NCBI RefSeq assembly: GCF_008691045.1
Contig: NZ_VMSO01000007.1
Coordinates: forward strand, 81,669 to 145,668
Reading direction: 5' to 3'
From: Mediterraneibacter catenae
GTDB taxonomy: Bacteria; Bacillota; Clostridia; Lachnospirales; Lachnospiraceae
Length of the DNA stretch: 64,000 nt
The translations under genes were made by a program, and so were the position numbers. The notes under the pieces are model-generated. The model was given only the letters and a program-made list of their open reading frames with translations, was not told the DNA's origin and did not search any database. Shown here one piece after another: positions 44,959 to 53,307 of this stretch. Numbering within the stretch: the stretch's first letter is position 1; each line of letters starts with the position of its first letter.

Positions 44959-45969
44959 TTAGAACTTGCCAGCCTTTGCTGCTTCCTCAATAGAAACTGC
45001 AACTGCAACAGTCATACCAACCATCGGGTTGTTTCCTGCACCGATCAGACCCATCATCTCAACGTGAGCCGGTACGGAAGAGGAACCTGCGAACTGTGCA
45101 TCGGAGTGCATACGTCCCATTGTATCTGTCATACCATAGGAAGCCGGTCCTGCTGCCATGTTGTCCGGATGAAGTGTACGTCCTGTACCACCGCCGGATG
45201 CAACTGAGAAGTATTTCTTTCCTGCATCTACACACTCTTTCTTGTATGTACCTGCTACCGGATGCTGGAAACGTGTCGGGTTTGTTGAGTTACCTGTGAT
45301 GGATACGTCAACGCCCTCTTTCCACATGATAGCTACACCCTCGCGAACATCGTTTGCGCCGTAGCAGTTAACTTTGGAGCGGAGTCCGTCAGAGTAAGCT
45401 GTACGGGAGACTTCTTTGAGCTCGCCTGTGAAATAGTCGTACTCTGTCTGTACATATGTGAATCCGTTGATTCTGGAAATGATCTTCGCTGCATCCTTTC
45501 CAAGACCGTTCAGGATAACGCGGAGAGGTTTTTTACGAACTTTGTTTGCTTTTTCTGCGATACCGATCGCACCCTCTGCTGCTGCAAATGACTCGTGTCC
45601 TGCAAGGAAGCAGAAGCAGTCTGTTGACTCTTCAAGAAGCATCTTTCCAAGATTTCCGTGTCCGAGACCTACTTTACGCTGGTCAGCAACAGATCCCGGA
45701 ATACAGAATGCCTGAAGTCCTTCTCCGATTGCTGCTGCTGCGTCAGCAGCGTTTCTGCAGTCTTTCTTGATTGCGATCGCTGCACCTGTGATATAAGCCC
45801 AGCATGCATTCTCAAAACAGATCGGCTGAATGCCTTTGATCTGGTTGTAAACGTCCAGTCCGGCATCCTTTGTGATCTTCTCTGCTTCTTCCAGAGAAGC
45901 GATACCGTAGCTGTTTAAAACTTCATTGATTTTATCAATTCTTCTTTCATATGATTCAAATAAAGCCAT
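44959..45969 (-). CDS. GGGtGRT protein
   Basis: 336 residues; named for its motif, here VASGGGTGRTLHPDN with GGGTGR at 259-264. Other glycine-rich conserved stretches are GLGHGNLGKMLLEE (101-114), FLAGHESFAAAEGAIGIA (121-138), ITGNSTNPTRFQHPVAGTYKKEC (224-246) and GLIGAGNNPMVGMTVAVAVSIEEA. Eight Cys, several conserved-looking (C51, C56, C118, C120, C246). Family function is not established. It follows the IscU-like scaffold gene by 57 bases in one operon, which suggests an iron-sulfur or sulfur-transfer role. Confidence 0.9.
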   Translation of the reverse strand: MALFESYERRIDKINEVLNSYGIASLEEAEKITKDAGLDVYNQIKGIQPICFENACWAYITGAAIAIKKDCRNAADAAAAIGEGLQAFCIPGSVADQRKVGLGHGNLGKMLLEESTDCFCFLAGHESFAAAEGAIGIAEKANKVRKKPLRVILNGLGKDAAKIISRINGFTYVQTEYDYFTGELKEVSRTAYSDGLRSKVNCYGANDVREGVAIMWKEGVDVSITGNSTNPTRFQHPVAGTYKKECVDAGKKYFSVASGGGTGRTLHPDNMAAGPASYGMTDTMGRMHSDAQFAGSSSVPAHVEMMGLIGAGNNPMVGMTVAVAVSIEEAAKAGKF

Positions 45970-46026
45970 TTATATATCCTCCTGATTTATTTACCTTTGC
46001 TGAGATTTTCGTTGTAAAATCTGCGA

Positions 46027-46719
46027 TCACTCTTTACGCGGATCGATGATCTTCACTGCATCGTCAACACGGCCGTACTGACCTTTTGCTTTCTCCCATG
46101 CATCGTTCGGAGTATCGCCGTTCTTTACGAAGTCTGTGAATTTTCCAAGGTTTACGAACTGGTATCCGATGATCTCATCGTTATCATCAAGAGCGATACC
46201 TGTTACATAGCCCTCTGCCATCTCAAGGTAACGGGGACCTTTTGCAAGTGTACCATACATAGTACCAACCTGAGAACGGAGTCCTTTTCCAAGGTCTTCC
46301 AGTCCTGCACCGATTGCAAGTCCGTCTTCGGAGAATGCACTCTGTGTTCTTCCGTAAACGATCTGGAGGAACAGTTCTCTCATTGCTGTATTAATCGCAT
46401 CACAGACAAGGTCTGTGTTCAATGCCTCTAAGATAGTTTTGCCTGGAAGAATCTCAGATGCCATAGCAGCGGAATGTGTCATTCCTGAACATCCAAGTGT
46501 CTCTACCAGCGCTTCCTGAATGACTCCTTCTTTTACATTCAGTGTCAGTTTACATGCTCCCTGCTGAGGTGCACACCAGCCTACGCCGTGTGTAAAACCG
46601 GAGATATCCTTGATCTCTTTTGCTTTTACCCATTTCGCCTCTTCCGGGATCGGAGCTGGTCCGTGATTCGCGCCCTGAGCCACCGGACACATCATTTCTA
46701 CTTCATGTGAATAAATCAT
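46027..46719 (-). CDS. IscU-like iron-sulfur cluster assembly scaffold protein (partner of GGGtGRT)
   Basis: 230 residues. The region ETLGCSGMTHSAAMASEILPGKTILEAL (73-100) matches the IscU/NifU N-terminal segment G-C-x-x-S-x-A-S-x-x-L-x-x-G-K-T-x-x-E-A. Cys at 11, 49, 56, 77 and 106; C49, C77 and C106 are candidate cluster ligands. It is about 90 residues longer than IscU, with a C-terminal part (GYVTGIALDDNDEIIGYQFVNLGKF) of its own. Start at 46719 (MIYSHEVEMMCP) with AAGGAG 7 bases upstream. Operon with GGGtGRT; no iscS is adjacent. Confidence 0.85.
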   Translation of the reverse strand: MIYSHEVEMMCPVAQGANHGPAPIPEEAKWVKAKEIKDISGFTHGVGWCAPQQGACKLTLNVKEGVIQEALVETLGCSGMTHSAAMASEILPGKTILEALNTDLVCDAINTAMRELFLQIVYGRTQSAFSEDGLAIGAGLEDLGKGLRSQVGTMYGTLAKGPRYLEMAEGYVTGIALDDNDEIIGYQFVNLGKFTDFVKNGDTPNDAWEKAKGQYGRVDDAVKIIDPRKE

Positions 46720-46815
46720 GTTAAAACTCCTTTCAATATGTATGATTTTCTTCGCATATGACGCCGACACACCGCTGCCTGATGCGGCTCTTCTCGTCTG
46801 CCCCATATATGATTT

Positions 46816-46844
46816 ATTTTCTCATAATTTGAATCATTCGTCAA
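46816..46844 (-). promoter_or_regulatory. promoter of the scaffold-GGGtGRT operon
   Basis: TTGACG (46839-46844), 17 bases, GAAAAT (46816-46821) with TGA before it (extended -10). Leader of about 90 nt containing G/C-rich segments GCCGCATC and GGCAGCGG with no definite fold. Confidence 0.6.
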
Positions 46845-46887
46845 TCACGCGCTGACAATTTTTTCACAAAACATCGACAATTTATTA

Positions 46888-47409
46888 TTATATCGTCTCC
46901 TGCTCAAGCGCCTCCTGCAGCATGGCCAGTGCCCTCTCTACCGTGTGCATCCTGTTTTCCATACGGTTTCCCGCAAAATGGCACTCTTCTACAGTTGTCC
47001 GTCCGTTCAGATAACATCCGATATACACAAGTCCTACCGGCTTTTCAGCTGTGCCGCCGCCCGGTCCTGCAATTCCGGTGGAACTCAGTGCCGCATCGGC
47101 TCCGGCTGCTTTGGCGGCTCCTTCCGCCATCTCTCTGGCAGTCTGTTCACTTACTGCGCCGTATCTTTCCAGCGTCTCATGCCGGACACCGACCAGCCGC
47201 TCCTTTGCCTCATTGGAGTAAGTCACATATCCTTCATTGAGCACATCTGATGCCCCGGCTACATTGACTAGCGTGCCGGCGATCAAACCGCCGGTGCATG
47301 ACTCTGCAGTAGTGACTGTCAGATGTTTTTCGGCAAGAAGCCCCACTACCTTTTCTTCAAGACAGTTTCCGTCGTAGTTATAATTTCTCTGGCTATCTTT
47401 CTCATTCAT
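46888..47409 (-). CDS. CinA C-terminal domain protein (NMN amidohydrolase, PncC-like)
   Basis: About 173 residues holding only the deamidase domain of CinA: LTVTTAESCTGGLIAGTLVNVAGASDVLNEGYVTYSNEAKERLVGV, GAVSEQTAREMAEGAAKAAGADAALSSTGIAGPGGGTAEKPVGLVYIG. Such stand-alone proteins convert nicotinamide mononucleotide to nicotinate mononucleotide for pyridine recycling. Start at 47409 (MNEKDSQR) with GGGAGG 8 bases upstream. Downstream of pgsA by 26 bases. Confidence 0.92.
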   Translation of the reverse strand: MNEKDSQRNYNYDGNCLEEKVVGLLAEKHLTVTTAESCTGGLIAGTLVNVAGASDVLNEGYVTYSNEAKERLVGVRHETLERYGAVSEQTAREMAEGAAKAAGADAALSSTGIAGPGGGTAEKPVGLVYIGCYLNGRTTVEECHFAGNRMENRMHTVERALAMLQEALEQETI

Positions 47410-47435
47410 CTCAAGTGCCTCCCGCTGTAATCGGA

Positions 47436-47978
47436 TTACATTCCGCCGTGTGTGAGCACCTGGCGGTTCTTCCATATATAATCGATCAGCGAAATAATAG
47501 TGAGTGCAAGAGCGATCCAGATAAGGATCTCGCCGATCAGGTCAAACACTCCTCCCAGATCCGCGATCAGCACAATGATCATCGCCATCTGGAATACCGT
47601 CTTAAACTTGCCCCAGTAGCTCGCAGCGATCACGATCCCGCTGTCAGAAGCTACAAGGCGGAAACCGCTGATAATAAACTCACGGGCAATGATAATGATC
47701 ACGATCGCTGTGTTCAGCTTGCCCGAAGGGATCAGGCAGATCATAGCCGAACAGACGAGCAGCTTGTCCGCCAGCGGATCCATGAACTTTCCGAAGTTCG
47801 TCACCAGATTATATTTGCGGGCAATTTTTCCATCCAGCATATCGGTAAGGCTGGCAATAACAAACAATGCAAGGGCGATCCACTTGTTTGCCGGTCCGCC
47901 CACGTCAGTCAGCATAAAAAACACAAAAAACGGCACCATGATAACTCTAAGAACAGTCAGTTTATTTGGCAAATTCAT
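47436..47978 (-). CDS. pgsA: CDP-diacylglycerol-glycerol-3-phosphate 3-phosphatidyltransferase
   Basis: Makes phosphatidylglycerol phosphate in the membrane. The 180 residues hold the CDP-alcohol phosphotransferase motif TDMLDGKIARKYNLVTNFGKFMDPLADK (D-x2-D-G-x2-A-R-x8-G-x3-D-x3-D) at about 42-69 and five or six membrane helices. Start MNLPNKLTVLRV is typical. Start codon overlaps the rimO stop by 4 bases. Confidence 0.96.
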   Translation of the reverse strand: MNLPNKLTVLRVIMVPFFVFFMLTDVGGPANKWIALALFVIASLTDMLDGKIARKYNLVTNFGKFMDPLADKLLVCSAMICLIPSGKLNTAIVIIIIAREFIISGFRLVASDSGIVIAASYWGKFKTVFQMAMIIVLIADLGGVFDLIGEILIWIALALTIISLIDYIWKNRQVLTHGGM

Positions 47979-49297
47979 AATAATTCTCCTATCAGATCAT
48001 AATCTACAGCTCCGGTAACTCTCACCCTTGCGAAATCACCGGACAACAGTTCCTCATCCGTGTTAATGAAAATAAGTCCGTCCACATTCGGTGCGTCCCT
48101 GTAGGTACGCCCAACGTAAGCATTCTCATCGGCTACTTTCCCTTCGATCATCACGAGCACTTCACGCCCCACCATGTCCTGGGCATTGTCAAATGCAATC
48201 TCCTGCTGCAGCTCCATCAGCTCAGCCTGCCGGTCAAGCTTTACTTCCTCGTCGATCTGATCCGGCATCTCTGCTGCCGGCGTATCTTCTTCCGGCGAGT
48301 ATGTGAATACGCCCAGTCTGTCGAACTCCATTTCATCCACAAATTCCATCAGTTCCTCATGCTGCTCCTGCGTTTCTCCGGGGAAACCGGTGATCAGCGT
48401 AGTCCTCAGACAAATATCCGGTATCTCACTCCTCAGCTTTCCAATGATATCCACAAGTTCCTGCTTCGATGTCCTCCGTCCCATCCTGCCGAGTATCTTA
48501 TCATTTGCATGCTGGATCGGAAGGTCTAGATAGTTGCAGATCTTCGGCTCTTCCTTTATAACCTGGATCAGCTCATCTGTGATCTCCTCCGGGTAGCAGT
48601 AGAGAATGCGGATCCAGCGGAGTCCGCTGATCTCACAGAGTTTCTTCAGAAGGGTATGGAGCGATTTCTCCCCATAGAGATCCTTTCCGTACAATGTCGT
48701 CTCCTGCGCCACAAGGATCAGCTCTTTCACGCCCTGATCAGCAAGCTCCTGCGCTTCTCTGACCAGTCGTTCCATTGGAACACTCCGGAAGTTTCCACGT
48801 ATTTTCGGAATAATGCAGTAGGTACAGTGCTTGTCACACCCTTCTGCAATCTTCAGATATGCGAAATGCCCTCCTGTCGTCACAAGGCGCCTGGTATCCG
48901 GCAGAGGAAGTGCATCGAGCTCCGACAACATCACTTCATGCTCTCCTCTTAGCGCCGCGTCTACTGCATCTAGTATTTTATCATATGCTGTCGTTCCCAG
49001 CACTTCATCCACCTCGGGGATCTCGTCTATGATTTCCTGGCGATAACGCTGTACCAGGCAGCCGGTCACGATAAGCGCCTTCACAGTTCCCCGCTTCTTA
49101 TACTCCGCCATCTCCAGGATATTTTGAATACTTTCCTCTTTTGCATCGTGTATAAAACAGCATGTATTGATCACGATCACATCAGCCTGTGTCTCGTCGT
49201 CCGTCATCTCATATCCTCTCGAGGCAAGAAGCCCCAGCATGACCTCCGTGTCAACAAGGTTCTTATCGCACCCCAGAGAGATGAACAGTATCTTCAT
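47975..49297 (-). CDS. rimO: ribosomal protein S12 methylthiotransferase RimO
   Basis: Radical-SAM enzyme that methylthiolates an aspartate of ribosomal protein S12. 440 residues: N-terminal UPF0004 domain with Cys in ISLGCDKNLVD, NTCCFIHDAKEE and VTGCLVQRY (auxiliary cluster), radical-SAM CDKHCTYCIIPKIRG, and a C-terminal TRAM domain. Start at 49297 with GAGGAGG 7 bases upstream, directly after the rpoZ terminator. First gene of the rimO-pgsA-cinA operon. Confidence 0.96.
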   Translation of the reverse strand: MKILFISLGCDKNLVDTEVMLGLLASRGYEMTDDETQADVIVINTCCFIHDAKEESIQNILEMAEYKKRGTVKALIVTGCLVQRYRQEIIDEIPEVDEVLGTTAYDKILDAVDAALRGEHEVMLSELDALPLPDTRRLVTTGGHFAYLKIAEGCDKHCTYCIIPKIRGNFRSVPMERLVREAQELADQGVKELILVAQETTLYGKDLYGEKSLHTLLKKLCEISGLRWIRILYCYPEEITDELIQVIKEEPKICNYLDLPIQHANDKILGRMGRRTSKQELVDIIGKLRSEIPDICLRTTLITGFPGETQEQHEELMEFVDEMEFDRLGVFTYSPEEDTPAAEMPDQIDEEVKLDRQAELMELQQEIAFDNAQDMVGREVLVMIEGKVADENAYVGRTYRDAPNVDGLIFINTDEELLSGDFARVRVTGAVDYDLIGELL

Positions 49298-49313
49298 ATT
49301 ATGTCCTCCTCGC

Positions 49314-49344
49314 AAAAAAGGCAGATACCACATGTGCATCTGCC
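49314..49344 (-). terminator. rpoZ terminator
   Basis: Stem GGCAGAT / ATCTGCC with a self-complementary CACATGTG inside, followed by six T; it ends 4 bases before the rimO ribosome binding site. Confidence 0.75.
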
Positions 49345-49354
49345 CTGTCTGAAC

Positions 49355-49603
49355 CTATTCCTCTTCCTCTGCATTCTCGGCCAGGATCTTCAGTTTTCCC
49401 TGATTGAGCTCATCGATTGCGATCGAGAGCGGTTTCTCTCCGTCTTTCGCATCTACAAGAGGAAGATCACCTGCGATCAGCTGTCTTGCTCTCTTTGATG
49501 TTGCCATAACAATAGAGTAACGGCTGTTTACAATCTTTGTATCGCCCTCCTCTACATCTTTGTTTACTACTTTCATCAAATCTGTGTAAGATGGGTGCAG
49601 CAT
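49355..49603 (-). CDS. rpoZ: DNA-directed RNA polymerase subunit omega
   Basis: 82 residues: MLHPSYTDLMKVVNKDVEEGDTKIVNSRYSIVMATSKRARQLIAG holds the omega signature (S-R-Y-x-x-V-x-x-x-x-K-R-A-R-Q), and the tail GEKPLSIAIDELNQGKL is conserved. Omega chaperones the beta' subunit. It follows gmk as in most Firmicutes. The spacing of 11 bases between AAAGGAG and the ATG is long. Confidence 0.95.
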   Translation of the reverse strand: MLHPSYTDLMKVVNKDVEEGDTKIVNSRYSIVMATSKRARQLIAGDLPLVDAKDGEKPLSIAIDELNQGKLKILAENAEEEE

Positions 49604-49662
49604 AGTCTAACATTCTCCTTTCCATATTTGAGCTGTACTTTTCACAGCGAAATGATATGCTT

Positions 49663-50292
49663 TCATTGTTTCATTCTTTCTAGATCTTCTTTTATTTCTT
49701 GCATAAATTCACGGTTGCGCGAACTTCTGCGATGCTCTCCGCGAATAATAGCATGCATCTCTTCCACGCAGCTGTCAAGGCTGTCATTGACGATCAGATA
49801 ATCATAGTTCTCCATCCCCTGTGCCTCTTCGCAGGCCCGGTTCATACGAGACTCAATGACATCCATCGTCTCGGTGCCTCTGCCTACGAGACGCCTTTTC
49901 AATTCCTCTGCGTTCGGCGGAGTGACAAACAGGAGCAGAGTATCCGGGAACAGTTTCTTTATATTGAGAGCCCCTTGGATCTCGATCTCCAAGATCACGT
50001 CCCTGCCTTCCTCCAGCTTGTTTTCTACGTAATCCCGAGGAGTACCGTAGTAATTTTCCACGTATTTAGCATACTCTATCAATTTGTCTTTGGCAATCAT
50101 TTTTTCAAATTCATCCTTAGATACGAAAAAATACTCTCTGCCATCGACTTCTCCCTCCCTTGGTGCACGTGTCGTCGCCGAGATCGAGAGCGCATATGTA
50201 TCCGGATACCGTGTAAGGAGCTCTTTCATGAGCGTACCTTTTCCCGCGCCGGAGAATCCGGATACTACGATCAATATTCCTTTATTATTCAT
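49663..50292 (-). CDS. gmk: guanylate kinase
   Basis: Phosphorylates GMP to GDP. 209 residues: P-loop VVSGFSGAGKGTLMKELL at about 8-25, SISATTRAPREGEVDGREYFFVSKDEFE (GMP-binding), DVILEIEIQGALNIKKLFPDTLLLFVTPP. Start at 50292 (MNNKGIL) lies 6 bases after AGGGGG; upstream in-frame codons are unlikely. Order yicC-gmk-rpoZ is the classic operon. Confidence 0.96.
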   Translation of the reverse strand: MNNKGILIVVSGFSGAGKGTLMKELLTRYPDTYALSISATTRAPREGEVDGREYFFVSKDEFEKMIAKDKLIEYAKYVENYYGTPRDYVENKLEEGRDVILEIEIQGALNIKKLFPDTLLLFVTPPNAEELKRRLVGRGTETMDVIESRMNRACEEAQGMENYDYLIVNDSLDSCVEEMHAIIRGEHRRSSRNREFMQEIKEDLERMKQ

Positions 50293-50353
50293 GTCCATCC
50301 CCCTTGATATCTTCCATCTCAATCCAGTCTGCCCTAAACAGACGCTCAATATG

Positions 50354-51232
50354 CTACTCTATATTCTGGATCTGTTCTCTGATCTTCTCGATCTCTGTCT
50401 TCAGGCTGATCGCATGGTCGGACACCTCGATATCATTGGCCTTGGACAAAATCGTGTTCGCCTCACGGTTCATCTCCTGTGCAATGAAATCAAGCTTTCT
50501 TCCGATCTCATCCTTTTCTTCAAGAGTGTTCCTCATATGGCTGATATGGCTCTTGAGCCTTACAACCTCTTCATCTGTACAGATCTTATCTGCAAAAAGA
50601 ATCACTTCCGAGGCGATCCTGCTCTCCTCGATCTGTGTGTCAGCCAAAAGTTCTTTCATCTTATCCTCAAGCTTTGCACGATACTCTGTGACGATCTGAG
50701 GGGAACGCTCTTCTATGAATCCAATGTGCTCACTCAAAATATCCAGTTTTGAAAGGATATCCTTTTTCAGATTCTCTCCTTCTGTCTGTCTTGTCTCTAC
50801 GAACTGTGCAAAAGCTCCCTCAAGTGCTTCTTTAAGACCATTCCAGAGTTCCTCCTCATCCTCGCTCTGCTCCTCCATCGTAAAAACTTCCGGATAGCGG
50901 GAGAGAGTAGAGATGCGGACATCATTCTCCAGGCCGAACTCTTCTTCCATCTGCTTTAAATACTTGAGATATTCTGCTGCAAGCACCGCATTATATTTCA
51001 CGGACACCTGCGTCTGGGAAAGATCTTCATATGTAATGAAAATATCTACCTTTCCTCTGTTCGCATAGGACTTTAACAACGTCCGGATAGCGGTCTCGAA
51101 AAAATTCAGCTTCTTCGGCATCCTGATATTCACATCAAGATATCGGTGATTCACGCTCTTTAATTCTACCGTGAACTTTCTTGACTCTTTTTGAATCTCG
51201 CACCTGCCGAAACCGGTCATGCTCTTTATCAT
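50354..51232 (-). CDS. yicC: YicC/YloC family endoribonuclease
   Basis: 292 residues. N-terminal MIKSMTGFGRCEIQKESRKFTVELKSVNHRYLDVNIRMP and C-terminal DUF1732 segment EVILFADKICTDEEVVRLKSHISHMRNTLEEKDEIGRKLDFIAQEMNREANTILSKAND are both hallmarks. Family members are ring-shaped RNA endonucleases. First gene of the gmk-rpoZ operon, with a strong promoter upstream. Confidence 0.94.
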   Translation of the reverse strand: MIKSMTGFGRCEIQKESRKFTVELKSVNHRYLDVNIRMPKKLNFFETAIRTLLKSYANRGKVDIFITYEDLSQTQVSVKYNAVLAAEYLKYLKQMEEEFGLENDVRISTLSRYPEVFTMEEQSEDEEELWNGLKEALEGAFAQFVETRQTEGENLKKDILSKLDILSEHIGFIEERSPQIVTEYRAKLEDKMKELLADTQIEESRIASEVILFADKICTDEEVVRLKSHISHMRNTLEEKDEIGRKLDFIAQEMNREANTILSKANDIEVSDHAISLKTEIEKIREQIQNIE

Positions 51233-51322
51233 GTCAAACCATCCTCTGTACTTTATAATCTGAAGATAACAGTTCAGCCATCTGATAAATGGAGACGGAT
51301 TCTGAACTGGTATATCTAAAGT

Positions 51323-51351
51323 ATTATACCCTCTGGCACAGAAATGGTCAA
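51323..51351 (-). promoter_or_regulatory. promoter of the yicC-gmk-rpoZ operon
   Basis: TTGACC (51346-51351), 17 bases, TATAAT (51323-51328). The leader of about 85 nt includes a short CTGAA / TTCAG hairpin. Confidence 0.8.
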
Positions 51352-51502
51352 CAAGATTCCATTTTTTCTGGAAAACTCAAATTCATTGGAAGGCTTTCTC
51401 GTTTGGACAAATTATGATATACTCTCTCATAGCATCGCAGATATCATATGGCAGAACATTTATATATCAGCTCATTTACAATTTAGAAAGGACACAGTAA
51501 TT

Positions 51503-53242
51503 ATGGCTTTTGACGGAATCGTTGTGGCAGACCTTGTCCACGAATTCAGAAAAGAACTGCTGAACGGGCGCATCGCGAAGATCGCCCAGCCGGAGAGCGA
51601 TGAGCTCCTGCTCACAATAAAAGCATCCGACGGCCAGAAGCGACTGCTGATCAGTGCAGACGCTTCTCTCCCGCTCATTTACCTGACAGATTCAAATAAA
51701 CCCGCCCCTATGACAGCGCCGAACTTTTGCATGCTTCTGAGGAAACATATCGGAGGCGGACGTATCGTTGATATTCGTCAGCCGAAGCTCGAGCGTATCA
51801 TCCACTTTACCATTGAGCATCTGGATGAAATGGGAGATCTCTGCCGCAAAGAACTCATTGTAGAGATCATGGGAAAACACAGTAACATCATTTTCTGCAC
51901 AGAGGGCGGCAAGATCATCGACAGTATCAAGCACGTCTCCGCACAGATGAGTTCCGTGCGCGAGGTCCTGCCCGGACGGGAGTATTTCATCCCGGATACA
52001 ATGCACAAGGCAGATCCGCTCACTGTAGATAAAGGAACTTTTAAAAGACTTCTTATCGAAAAACCGGCGCCGGCTGCGAAAGCACTCTACACGAGCTTTA
52101 CCGGAATCAGCCCGGTCACGGCAGAAGAGATCTGCTTCCTCGCAGGCCTGGATTCATCTGTTCCTGCGAAGGAATATTCGGATGATATCCTGTTTCATCT
52201 GTATACCCAGTTTTCGATCTACCTTACTGGTGTGAAAGAAGGACGTTTCTCTCCTGCCATCTACTATGACGGCAGGGAACCAAAGGAATTTTCCTCACTT
52301 CCACTCACACATTTTGCACAGTATGAATGCAGAGAGTATACTTCTATGTCTGAAGTCCTGCGCACCTACTATTCCGTGCGCAGCCGGCTCACACGGATCC
52401 GTCAGAAATCCGCAGATCTGCGTCACATTGTCCAGACTGCACTGGAGAGGAACCGTAAGAAATACGACCTGCAGATCCGTCAGTTAAAGGATACGGAAAA
52501 CAGGGAAAAATACAAGGTATACGGGGAACTGATCAACACTTACGGTTACAATGTAGAAGAAGGTGCAAAAAAACTTGAAGCCCTGAACTACTATACAAAT
52601 GAGATGATCTCCATCCCCCTTGACCCTACGCAGACTCCCCAGGAAAATGCACAGCGCTATTTTGCAAAGTACAATAAACAGAAGCGTACGTTCGAGGCAC
52701 TCTCCGAACTGAGCCGTGAGACAAAAGATGACATCACCTATCTGGAATCCATACAGACTGCACTTGACATCGCCCTGACCGAGGACGATCTGGCCGGAAT
52801 CCGGGAAGAGCTTGTAAATACCGGCTATATTAAGCGGAGGTTTACAAAGAAAAAGGTAAAAATAAAAAACACGCCGCTCCACTATATTTCGAGTGACGGC
52901 TACCATATATATGTAGGAAAGAACAACCTCCAGAATGATGAACTCACTTTTGACTTTGCAGCGGGAAACGACTGGTGGTTTCACGCCAAACAGGCGCCCG
53001 GCTCCCACGTGATCGTCAAGACGAACGGTGACGAACTGCCGGATACGACCTTCGAGGAGGCAGGAAGGCTTGCCGCGTACTACTCCAGCATGAGGGGAAG
53101 TGAAAAAGTCGAGATCGACTATGTGGAGAAAAAACATGTTAAGAAACCCAAAGGAGCGAAACCGGGGTTTGTCGTGTATTACACGAACTATTCCCTTGTG
53201 ATAGACAGTGATATCAGCAAAATACGGGAAGTTACCGACTGA
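51503..53242 (+). CDS. rqcH: RqcH (Rqc2 homolog, NFACT protein)
   Basis: Adds alanine tails to nascent chains on stalled 50S subunits to mark them for decay; older annotation is fibronectin-binding protein. 579 residues: NFACT-N domain (MAFDGIVVADLVHEFRKELLNGRIAKIAQP), HhH, coiled coil (about 290-430) and NFACT-R domain (YHIYVGKNNLQNDELTFDFAAGNDWWFHAKQAPGSHVIVK). The start at 51503 follows AAGGA by 10 bases; 53 further in-frame upstream codons lack a ribosome binding site. The gene's last codons form part of a terminator. Confidence 0.95.
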   Translation: MAFDGIVVADLVHEFRKELLNGRIAKIAQPESDELLLTIKASDGQKRLLISADASLPLIYLTDSNKPAPMTAPNFCMLLRKHIGGGRIVDIRQPKLERIIHFTIEHLDEMGDLCRKELIVEIMGKHSNIIFCTEGGKIIDSIKHVSAQMSSVREVLPGREYFIPDTMHKADPLTVDKGTFKRLLIEKPAPAAKALYTSFTGISPVTAEEICFLAGLDSSVPAKEYSDDILFHLYTQFSIYLTGVKEGRFSPAIYYDGREPKEFSSLPLTHFAQYECREYTSMSEVLRTYYSVRSRLTRIRQKSADLRHIVQTALERNRKKYDLQIRQLKDTENREKYKVYGELINTYGYNVEEGAKKLEALNYYTNEMISIPLDPTQTPQENAQRYFAKYNKQKRTFEALSELSRETKDDITYLESIQTALDIALTEDDLAGIREELVNTGYIKRRFTKKKVKIKNTPLHYISSDGYHIYVGKNNLQNDELTFDFAAGNDWWFHAKQAPGSHVIVKTNGDELPDTTFEEAGRLAAYYSSMRGSEKVEIDYVEKKHVKKPKGAKPGFVVYYTNYSLVIDSDISKIREVTD

Positions 53243-53257
53243 GTAACTTCCCGTATT
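53221..53257. terminator. bidirectional terminator built from the rqcH 3' end
   Basis: Perfect 15-bp inverted repeat (AATACGGGAAGTTAC and its complement), 7-base loop that contains the rqcH stop codon TGA. T-rich on both outer sides (GCTTTTC on plus, TTTTGC on minus). It separates rqcH from the convergent DUF815 gene. Confidence 0.85.
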
Positions 53258-53307
53258 GCTTTTCTGATATTTTCTGTATCGTCCACCTGCCGGCAGATAT
53301 AGACGTC

